Source: Cerioporus squamosus
Taxonomy: Eukaryota > Basidiomycota > Agaricomycetes > Polyporales > Polyporaceae
NCBI GenBank assembly: GCA_022592435.1
Contig: JABYQS010000137.1
Span: 1 to 64,000 of the forward strand
Reading direction: 5' to 3'
DNA: 64,000 nucleotides
The position numbers were made by a program, and so were the translations under genes. This document shows positions 1 through 9,900 of this stretch, piece after piece; position 1 is the stretch's first letter; every line of letters starts with the position of its first letter. The notes under the pieces are model-generated. The model was not told the origin of the DNA. It ran no database searches and saw only the letters and a list, made by a program, of their open reading frames with translations.

Positions 1-673
1 AGTCCATAGTAAGTTCAACACTTGCATGCAGGCAGCTGAAATGGTAGCGTCAGCTACAGGAAGAAAGTGGCCTATGCACCGTCAGAACACGCTCTTCGAC
101 TAGGATTGCCAAGGCCTCTATGCTGCTGATTCTGCGACTGCTTACTGCTGTCTGTAGTTTCATAAATTTTTGAATGAGAGTGTTCGCTCGCACCACGACT
201 CTAAGCATCTCCCGATGGCACCGCAAGTTTTCGACCCCCCGCGTATGATTCAACATTTCTGTTTTGCACCATGACTTGCGGAGCGTACCCTCCCCCTCGC
301 TCTCCCTTTCTCCCTGGTGCGCTATTTTTCGAGCAAGCCCTTGGGCTCCCCGTCACTGTACGACTCTCCTTGGCCGGCGTAAAGCCTATCGGACAGCATG
401 CAAGCTAAACGTTGTCTGCTAATTGTCCCCTTCGGCTCACGAATGCCCCAGCTGAATTACGGCCACGCACGTGTAGCTACTCAGCTAGACATAAGAAGGG
501 GTAGAAGCATCCCTTTTCGCTTCTCTCCCTCCCCTAGAATTTAGCATGACTCAAACACATGCGCGTTTTTCCCTGCTCGTTAAATAAAGTCGTGACTTCG
601 CCTAGCAAGGATTAAATTCTCCCTCATCTCCCGCAGTTCCCCTGCTTCCGCTCTCACCAACCCCTGCCAAAGC
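1..673. other. left-edge non-coding stretch
   Basis: No convincing gene is seen. Short reading frames here have no recognisable motif. The last 60 bases before 674 are pyrimidine-rich, like the leaders of other genes in the window. Confidence 0.4.
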
Positions 674-1282
674 ATGTCCAAACGTTATGGCGACTTCTAC
701 ACCGCGGCGGTCAGAAGAGTAGCAACCGGGGTGGGCGAAAACCCGGACACATACATCCTGATCAACAAACCTGCAATCCTAATCAGTCCGGGAGTCAGAC
801 TCGCGCTTTTCACTAGAGACACCACCACATACACGCACATAGGATGGATGGTAGTGGAGAGGGCAAGGGTCGTCGAGAAGCATGAGGTGGAGTTCGTGCT
901 ATGCCGTCTAGGCCGCGACAACGACGAGATGAGAGGTGAACGCCACTTCCTCGTCGTTGACAGGTCGCTGGCGGCCGCAGGGTGGTCGTTGAGGAGACTA
1001 GCCCCAAGGATCGCAGCTGCTCTAGCAAAGCTCGTCAGAGGGGTCGAAACAGTTGTGAGGGTTATCCCACCGACCCCCTCATCCAGCACTCTCCCCTCCC
1101 AATCCTTCTCCCCTCTCTCGGCCGCATCCCCTCCCCCATCGTCGACGAACATCTCCAGCTGCAGATCTATGGCTCCCTTGCGACGCACAGGCAGAGTTGA
1201 TGCCTCAGCCGAAGAAGCAGTCAGCTCCTTAGTGGGGGAGGCGCCGTCAGGAGCGGACTCGTCGAGCTGTATAGAATTGTAG
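674..1282 (+). CDS. hypothetical protein, upstream of LINE
   Basis: Open frame of 202 codons preceded by a CT-rich leader. Family not recognised. The first 130 residues look like a compact beta-rich domain (alternating hydrophobics around TYILINKP, a PGVRLALF strand, then HIGWMVV and VEFVLCRL). The tail is serine/proline-rich, like a linker. The pattern weakly resembles the N-terminal part of the ORF at 1805-2473 (TYSVSIPP, IGMRVSIYA, AHIVGLISGVV), so the two may be related copies. They lie head-to-tail just upstream of a LINE and might be part of its 5' region or older repeat debris. An antisense frame of similar length overlaps, so coding status is uncertain. Confidence 0.35.
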   Translation: MSKRYGDFYTAAVRRVATGVGENPDTYILINKPAILISPGVRLALFTRDTTTYTHIGWMVVERARVVEKHEVEFVLCRLGRDNDEMRGERHFLVVDRSLAAAGWSLRRLAPRIAAALAKLVRGVETVVRVIPPTPSSSTLPSQSFSPLSAASPPPSSTNISSCRSMAPLRRTGRVDASAEEAVSSLVGEAPSGADSSSCIEL

Positions 1283-1804
1283 AAGTGGCGGGCGCGAGGA
1301 TTGGCAACGCTAGGACGGTGTTGAAGTGCGAGCAGCATCATGATGGTCTGAGGACAAGCCTGGCCGAAGGACATATTAGCTATGTCTCACATGTATGACA
1401 AATTTCCCTCGCCGCTGCGACAAAGCGGCCGGCACTCGCTGCATGTTGTTTCATTCGGCATCAGCTATTCCGGTACCCGCGCGCGGCTAAGACTGTAGGG
1501 GTATCGCGTAGCAAACCTCCCAACGCCAGCTATACCTGTTGCCTCTGGAATCACCCTTACCAGTTGCGATCATGAATTGAAGGATTTCGTATAGCACCTT
1601 GCCGGAACGTGCGCTCAGCCTAGGAAAGAATGAGATATAAGCACGAAGACTCCCCTTACGCCCAGGTATCAGCCCACCCACTGCCTCTACGGTCTCCCCT
1701 CAATCTCAGCTCTCCGCTAAAAAGCGTCTACTCCATTCCCACTCTTCGCCCCTCGCACGACTTTTCCAACCGGCACCCAACGCACGAGTCGTCCTCCGTA
1801 TACT

Positions 1805-2473
1805 GTGGCCATGTCGTCGAACATCTCTGGGAATACGGAGAGCCCAGTCAAAGTCTACGCTAGATGGGTGGGCTACGCGAGCGGGCGCGCTCGATCAATT
1901 GACCACAACGGTCGCAAAACCCACACGTACTCTGTCTCCATTCCCCCGGAGAGACCGCTGCAAATCGGAATGAGAGTTAGCATATACGCCACAACACCAG
2001 CATGGTACCTCTCACCGGAAGCAGACCCGGACGACTACGAAGCCTACGATGCCCACATCGTAGGGCTGATCTCGGGCGTTGTGGGATGGAAGGGTCGCAA
2101 GGTCATCCTCGAGGTATCAAACGAATGCGCAGCGAACGAGGTCGAAAAGGCGAGGATCCGCCTCCCAAACGTGCCGGACGTTATGGTTCAGCTGGGAGAG
2201 GCTGTTATCCCGGAGGGGTGTCGGGAGGCGCACGAGTCGGACCTCAACACCACGGCGGTGGTTAGGACATCGACGGCGGATGCCAGCTGCAGCGCGAGCA
2301 CGTGCTGGACTCCCTGGCGAAGGCTCGCGGGAGAGAACTTTCTGCTGGAACCTATGGAGGAAGATGTCGGCGAGAAGGCGGGGGCGACCGGTGGTAGAAG
2401 GAAAATGGAGGTTGTTCTCATCGGTTGGGGCAATACCGTGGTCGACGGTCCCTTTCGCCCTGCCCAGACTTGA
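1805..2473 (+). CDS. hypothetical protein, upstream of LINE
   Basis: Open frame of 222 codons starting at an ATG (second ATG two codons later) after a CT-rich leader. No known domain is recognised. Residues about 15-110 form a strand-rich region (YARWVGYASGRAR, TYSVSIPP, IGMRVSIYA, AHIVGLISGVV, KVILEVSN). The rest is charged and low in structure. It lies about 0.5 kb downstream of a similar small ORF and about 0.8 kb upstream of LINE ORF1. It could be a LINE-associated leader ORF, a degenerate copy or chance; expression is not shown. Confidence 0.3.
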   Translation: MAMSSNISGNTESPVKVYARWVGYASGRARSIDHNGRKTHTYSVSIPPERPLQIGMRVSIYATTPAWYLSPEADPDDYEAYDAHIVGLISGVVGWKGRKVILEVSNECAANEVEKARIRLPNVPDVMVQLGEAVIPEGCREAHESDLNTTAVVRTSTADASCSASTCWTPWRRLAGENFLLEPMEEDVGEKAGATGGRRKMEVVLIGWGNTVVDGPFRPAQT

Positions 2474-3300
2474 CATCGAGGAGTTTCTTTCGGACAAGGG
2501 ATGGTCGAACGTGCGCTGCTCCTGGTCTCCACGCGCAGCTTTCGCCCGCTGCGTCACCCGTGCGTCGAGAAGCGAAGACAACGTGTCGCTCTGTGATGAA
2601 ATGGCACACTAGAGCAGGAATTCTATGAGACTTACCTTAGGGCTAGCAACGCGCTCAAATGATACGACTGCCGTTTCTCTCCCCGCTGTAGTCTTGTCGC
2701 CCTTGGGCGTTTTTGATGGTTCTCCTTTTGAGACGGTAAAAGAGGACTGTAAGAGCCGGTGGTGAGCATGAGTTTTCACAATCAGAGGCTTTTCGAAACG
2801 AACGTGCCTCTCTACGCCGAGCAAGCACGTTGGTCTGTGCTACCAACGAACGAGAAGACGAGTATAGCAATCAAAGAGCAGTTCGCACAGGCAGGTGCTG
2901 AAGAGGAGAGTAGCAGGACTAGTCGCTGTCAGAGGCCATGCGTCTGCTGCTAGACGAGCAAGCGCCCGCGTTAGGTAACATCCTTCCACTATCTCGGGCC
3001 CATGCAAACGCTTTCCCTTCTACCCAAACCATCACTCAGGCGTCTACATTCCTATAGAGAAAAAGGGTAAAGGACACCGGCTACTGTGCGCAAAAACTCC
3101 CGCAACGAATAGGCTCTCGAATAAGGAGGATGTAGCCGTCCTCGGGTGCCCAAAGCCCTGGCGACGGCCCTGACAGCGCGTAGGACGCCTCCAAGGAATG
3201 CAGCATAAGTAGCTGACAATGGCGCTGAGAGGGCCGACTCACAGAGACTCACCCCAGCCTCTGCTCCCGCTTCTCAATCTGCTCAGCTCCTCTGCTACCA

Positions 3301-6300
3301 TGTCCAACGGCACCAACCCTGTCCTGCTCTCTTTCGACAATGGGAGCCCTGCCTCCACGCAGACTACACGCCGCAGCCGCTCCCCTATCGTTCTAGTCCC
3401 GTCCACCCCGAGCTCCCCGGGCCAAGTCCCCATTGCGACGGACGACGAGATCACTCCTCCTCGCCCGAACCAGCTCACTCCCCGCAGCTACGCCCAAGTT
3501 GCCGCTCGCCCGGCTGCTGCCTCGAATGTGGTCGTGTGGCCGGTTAACACCGTTTTGGCCGCCGTCGCTGGTCCCCGGCCTCAGCTCGCGGCGGCTGCAA
3601 ACGTATCCCTCTCAGGCCCAGTGACGACGGGTACCGATGGCTCGCCGCCTATCCCCAGCACGCCCGTCTTGCGCCCAGTGCGGACGCAGGTCGAGGACAT
3701 AACAGATGTTATCGAGCTTCCGCCTCCGGCCCTCCCATGGTCGGAGTCTTCTGCCTTGGTATGAGCTGCTCTTGCTCATGCACTCGCGCTACGTTACTGA
3801 CCGTAGACTTTCGGCCAGATGGCTGCTGGAGGCGATAGGCTCTCGCCCCTCCTGCCGAGCTCGCCAATCTACGTCCCTTCAACGGCGTCAGTCACTCCGA
3901 CGCCGGCGAGCGGGACGAGCACTCTTCGTGGCGCGCCTCGTACCTTTGGCACGGCCAGCAGCCAAGGTATGGAGTCCTATGACGGGTTCTGGGCTCATTT
4001 CCACACGCCTAGCCTCCCAGACTCGAACTTACCTTCTGCGCTGCAAACTCCGCGTGCCCTTGCCCCGCAGACGAATGGTGTCTCATCGACTTTGGCCTGG
4101 CCGTTGCCGGAGTCTTCGGCAGGCGCACTTTCGCTTTTCGACGCCTCCAACGTCGAGAACGTGCCCCTGTCCACTGTGTCTCTTGAGGGGCATCCTCCGG
4201 TCGCAAGTAGGACGCGTAAACGAAGGCGTGGGGTCACGCCAGGGGCAGGCGAACGAGTGAGGAAGTCGGTGAAAAGGAAGGGGAAGGCAAGGGCGACGGA
4301 AGTTTCGCCTGGAGATGGCTCGCTGATGGAACTAGAAAACCCGTGGACTAGCTCGAGTGCTAGGCCTCATGCAGTTGTAGTCCCTCGGGACGTTATGCCC
4401 CCTCCTTTCGTCATCCCATCTCAGACGATGTCCTCGATGAACGTCACTCCGTACTCTGATTTCTCTCGCACGGGCAGCTCCACCACGAGCTTCCGTGGTC
4501 TCTTCAACCAATCGGGCTCGTACCCAACGCCGCACGCCGTGAGCGAGTCCTCGGCTTCAATATCCCGCCAGTTTTCGGTCTTGAGCGAACCTCTGCAACG
4601 GCAGGTCGGACCCACGCAATCCCCCATCTCCCTCATCTCCCGCCTCAGCTCCGCGACTATCGAGCGCCACTCTATGGATGTAGACGCGTCTGTAGGAGCT
4701 CTTCAGAGCCCGTCAGCTCTCGACGAGAGCGTGCGCAGTCGGCCCAGTATGCGCGACTCAGGGATGGACATCGAACCCGATCCCACTTCGAGGCCTCGCT
4801 CTGAGGACCGTCTCCGCCTCCGGCACATCCTCTCCGACCCGCGCTCTATCGACGAACGACCTGTTCCGTATCGCCAGACGTCAGTCGAGGAGATCCCGGA
4901 GGACGGCGAATTAGGCTGGGGCCCGCTCTCGACGAGAAGCAGCACCTACGACTGGTCGGCGGCTCCGTCTCCTAGCCGTCTCTCGTCGCATGCTGGCGGA
5001 AATAGGCTGCAGACGACTGACGACGCCAGTATCCGAGGCCGGCTCTCGGAGTCGCCATGGATGCCGCACGCCCGCGGAGGAGCTGCGTCGTCGAGGACTT
5101 TCCCGGTGTCGTCTGAACGGGGCTATGCTCATGATTGGACGTCCATGTCGCCGCGCCGCATGGAGCTGGATGAACGAAATGCTCGTAGACGGTCCTCCAG
5201 GCAGGCGCTCTTCGCTCGAGGCTCTCCGCCAAACCGTCTACTACACGGCCAGCACCCTGTCCCGTACCACGCGGCTCCATCTAACCCCACCCCCTCGGCA
5301 CGCATTCGTAGCTTGGACATCTTTGACGTTGGAGATGACGACAACCTACCGGAAGCCGTACGCCGGGGAGGAGTCGCGGCCGAGGACGAAGAGGAGAGGC
5401 CCACGCCTATCGCTCGCGAAGGAGACCCAGAAGTGCATCGGCATGACCCAGAGTCTCACTTTCGTGGAATGTCAGATAACTGGGTTCAAGAGCTCTGGAC
5501 GGACCCGACCGATACGAGCATCATGCTGAACACTTTCAACCCGCGCTTTTCGCGAAGCTATGGTACGAACAGGCGAACTGCCTCTGACCTCAGGAGGCAT
5601 GTAGGAAGTATCACAGGCGAATCGAACTTCCGCATCATCGCGCCCGACCAGGCTCCAAGCTATCGTGGACGTGGTCCTATGGAATGGGCCGTAACGGGGC
5701 TCTCTCGCGAAGGTGTTGAACGGATCCTCCGCCGTCGAGTCTGGTCTTTTAGATCTATTACATTCCTCCCTCATCGCCCCGACCTGGAAATCCCATCATG
5801 GCTCCTAGCCCTGGAGGGCTTCCTTGAGGATAACGTCGCGAATATCGAAACCGCCGTCCGTTCGACCTTTGAACGCCCTCAAGTCCGCGAACGGATCGAG
5901 CAGATGCTTCGGGCCAACCCCGAATACAACGGCATCCCCACGGACGAGGCTTTCCGCCGCGTCATGGCGACTCTTCGAGTTACTGTCTATACTCTGGATA
6001 ACGACACCGTAGTTGCTAACGTCTTCCTCCGCTCCCCTACCCAGAGCGTCCGGGTATGGAGGCGATGGATTCAGGAGCTGCGCGAGCTTACTTTCGGATC
6101 CTACCGTACGGCCATAGCGAGAGCGAGACGGGTCTCTGCGTGCGCGGGCTGTCTGGGCGTCGACCACCCCTCCCACCTCTGTCCCTTCCCCCAAATGGCC
6201 GGCTGGAATGGACCGGAGACTGCGGGAGGCCCTTCCTACTCGGTGGACGGCCGCGAACTACGGAGTCGTCAGGCTGCTATGAGTCAACCACCGTGATCGA

Positions 6301-6569
6301 CGTTGGAAGGGCAGCAACGAGGGCAGTACAGCCAGTCGCTGCACGGCCCCCGTAGTTCTCAAGCGGGCCCATCGAGAGAAAGCCTGTCGCGTGTCTCCAA
6401 CAACTGGGACTTCCCGTTTCCGGTGCAGGATCGCGACAACGGGCGTAACCTAGGAGGACCGCGGGACTATGGGAGTCGTGAGCGAGGTCCGCCGCGCAGA
6501 GGCACGAAGGACGGTTCGAGGCCGCCTAGGGGTGGTCGCGATGGCTATCGCAAGGATGGCAAGCGTTGA
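3301..6569 (+). CDS. LINE ORF1, gag-like zinc-knuckle protein
   Basis: RNA-binding, nucleocapsid-like ORF1. The first segment (3301-3758) is Ser/Pro/Thr-rich and runs into a stop unless a 48-nt intron (3759-3806; donor GTATGA, branch-like CTGAC, acceptor TAG) is removed, which joins it in phase to the 3807-6296 frame. The long part is disordered up to about codon 600. A folded C-terminal region follows, with a CCHC knuckle (CAGCLGVDHPSHLC, CX2CX4HX4C) near 6140-6180. A TGA at 6294-6296 ends the frame, yet the same frame continues open to 6569 and encodes an Arg/Gly-rich basic tail (PPRRGTKDG, RPPRGGRDG). The frame may therefore be read through, or the TGA may be a C-to-T nonsense change of CGA. 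Start chosen at ATGTCCAACGGC; an in-frame ATG at 3219 is also possible. Confidence 0.8.
3759..3806 (+). other. candidate intron inside LINE ORF1
   Basis: Interval with GT donor, CTGAC branch-like motif 8 nt before a TAG acceptor. Removing it fuses two open frames in phase 0. Without splicing ORF1 terminates at 3762-3764. Confidence 0.55.
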
Positions 6570-6935
6570 GTTTTCTCTCGCCTTCCTTTCCAGTAGCTGT
6601 TTGGAATGGAGTGTCTGCTGTAGGACGTCTTCCTGCTCGCCAGTAGTCCTCGGTCTTCTGTTGTATCTCCTTTTCCGCATAATGCTCTACTATGTATCTA
6701 TGGCGATTTCTTTCAAGCATCCGTGAAGATCATGGCAAACACGAGCTCACGCTCACGGCATTTCTGTTAAGCTTTCTTTGGTCACCCCGACGCTAGCCGA
6801 GTCGATCTGGGTGTTTTCTCGTAGAAGCGTAGTGGCGCGTTAATCTCGAGAAAGCAGGCTACCTAGCAGACGAAACACACTGAGCTCATGAGCGACAGGT
6901 AATCTGGTAGGAAAGCGGAGGCCTATTCAGGCTCG

Positions 6936-9900
6936 ATGTCCGCGCGAAAGCAAAGCATGTACCCCTCACTAAGGCCACCTACCTATGTACGGGAGAAATG
7001 CACATCGCCCGAGCTGCAGGGCAAAGCAGCTTGGTACTGGGGTATGGTTGTACCCAGTATGACGAACGCAACTGCTGCACAAACACACATAAATCAATAT
7101 CAAATGGAAGCATTGCTCGGTCACGGTCTACCTAACTCTGATGAATGTGTAGGTGCAATGCCTGAGCGTGCAGGGCATCGCACTGTAGACACGTCCATCA
7201 GCGACGATCGCACGCCCCGATCTCGGTGCCAGCTAGCCGCTAGCACTGGAGATAGGGATGGTATTCTCGGGAATGGTTCAAGTTATACGTACTCATCCAC
7301 GGGTCCTGCTGTTGGCATCGGCCATGAGGCTACTGGAAATCTCGAAGGCCAGCTGGCCACCCCAAGCTCTTCAAGCGCCAGTGCTTCGGGGATGGAGAGA
7401 GCAGGAAGAATAGCGCTGCCCCGGCAGAATTGCCCCACTGGTAGTCCACTACCGCAGCAGCAGGCTAGCAGCAGAGGCAGGACTAGAATGGAGAAGAACG
7501 CGCGGAAGTCAGCTCTGCAAATTGCGACGCTAAACATGAACGGCTTTGGAAATTTGCTGCAAGATCACCCTGAAAACAAATGGGGTCGCATCTATAGAAT
7601 GATGTCAGAAAACAAGATAGGTATCCTCATGCTCCAGGAGACTCATCTTACGATGGAGCGGAAAGCGGACATACATAAAATGCTTGCTCGTAAAGTTAAG
7701 ATTTTCCACTCGCCCCATCCAACTGCCCCGACTCAAAAGGAGGGTGTTGCGATTGTCCTGAATACCAAGTATGTTAACGCAGAGGATGCCAAAGCGACAG
7801 TAGTCGTACCAGGACGCGCGATTCAGCTAACCCTGCCATGCCTAGGAGGAGTGTCTAGAACGGTACTCTGCCTGTACGCGCCATCGTCCAACGGTGTCGA
7901 GGAGAGAAGAGTGTTCTTCAATGATGTACGTAGGTACTATGAAACTCACCCTGACATGATAAAACCACATCTCCTAGCTGGAGATTTCAATAATGTAGAA
8001 GACGCTCTTGACAGACTACCAGTAAGCGGTGGCCCGGACGCTTCTGTCCTCGCGCTTGACGAACTGAAATTGTGCCTTGGCTTGATGATCGCGGACGGCT
8101 GGAGAATGACGTACCCAATGTCACGAGAATTCTCCTTTCATAGAGGAACAGGCCGCGACGCGGTCTTCTCTCGCCTCGATAGGATCTATGTGTCCCAGAA
8201 AATTTTCGACGAAGCCAGAGAATGGCGCATGTGCGAAGCAGGGGTTAAAACAGATCACGTGCTCGTGTCGGTTCAACTCACTGCAGATAAGGCTCCGGAA
8301 GTAGGGCCGGGTAGGCCTGTATTCCCGCTGTCCCTTTTGAAAGACAAGACATTAACCAAGAGCATCAAAAAAAGAGGAATGGCAGCGATATGCGAGCTCT
8401 CAGCTCTCACGGCGGCAGGCTCAAGGTCCGACCAGGCGAACTCGCAACTGATTCTGCAGAGCTTCAAAAAAGATGTTATGAAGTTAGCTCGCGATCGCGA
8501 ACGTTCCGTTGTCCCGAAATTGCTGGCCGAGATCAGGGAGTGCGAAAGGCTTTTGAAACAAACTCTGGCCGATATAAGTATGTCGGAGGATGCCAGAGTT
8601 AAGGACGCTGAGTTCCTTACGAAGCAGATTCGCGAAGCAAAGCTAAGACGTGTTAAACAGCAACAACAAAACGCTCGAGCGACGCACCGGCTCTACGGGG
8701 ATCGCCCGACTAAGTACTGGTCGCGCTTGCATCGTGAGTGTGCCCCGAGGGACACCATTCCCGCTTTTGAAATCGAAGGGATCCGGGGAGTTGCCGGGGA
8801 AAAGCTATATGAGTCGGCCTCTTCGAAAATGGCGGAGATGGCCAGATCGCACCACATTAAGGTGCAGCACGATGAGCAAGGATCCAAAACACCCGAAGCT
8901 CGGGAAGCCGACATCCTGACGGCTCTGGGAAGCCTAGAGACGAGTGTGTCAGAAGTCCAAGCCAGCGCGCTAGGAGGAGAGATCACATACGAAGAATGTG
9001 TTATATCGCTCCGTCACGCCAAGAATGGCACCGCCCCGGGCCTCGACGGTCTCCCATATGAACTATGGAAAGTGCTGCTTGCTAGATTCGTGGAGGATTC
9101 GCGTTTTCCTAACCGGCCCGTTTTCGATGTCATTCACCTGCTAAGGCAAGCCTTCGAAGACGTCAGGACTCATGGTGTTAGCCCTGGGACGTCTTTTGCC
9201 CACGGTTGGATGGCTCCGATCTATAAAGAAAAAGGGGAACGGACCCGGATTGTCAATTATAGACCTATCACTATCCTCAATACCGACTACAAGATGTTGA
9301 GCAAAGTCCTAGCAGCTAGGCTGGCGGTAGTCGCCCCAAACCTGATTAACAAAGCTCAAGCGGGGTTCATCCCCGGTCGGCGAATCCAGGACCACACACA
9401 ATTGGCTCGGATGATGATGGAATGGGCGGAAGTTCACAATGAAGACGGGGCAATCGTTGCCCTAGACCAGGAGAAGGCCTATGACAAGATTGCCCATGAC
9501 TACTTATGGCGAGTTCTGCAACGTTTCGGTTTTCCCGATGGCTTCATTCGTCTTGTTCAGGCCATGTATGCAACGGCTGAAACGTCTGTAATGATAAATG
9601 GAATACTAAGTAAGACGTATCGAGTCTACCGGGGTGTCAGGCAGGGCGACCCTCTCTCCTGTCTGTTGTTTGATCTAGCGATCGAACCGTTGTCGTGCAT
9701 GATTAGAAAGTCTGAACTCACAGGTTTTGATATTCCACGATGTGACGAAATCCTCAAGGCGGTTTTGTTCGCGGACGATACGACAGTCTACTTATCGAGT
9801 AGAGATGATTTTGCAATACTGCAGAACATCCTAGACTCGTGGTGTTCAGCTGCGAAGGCACGGTTTAACCTGAGCAAAACAGAAATAATCCCTATAGGTA

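Noticed and set aside
697..1374. 225-codon antisense frame opposite the 674 ORF
   Set aside because: Mirror of the sense frame with no motif; the sense strand has the better leader and start context.
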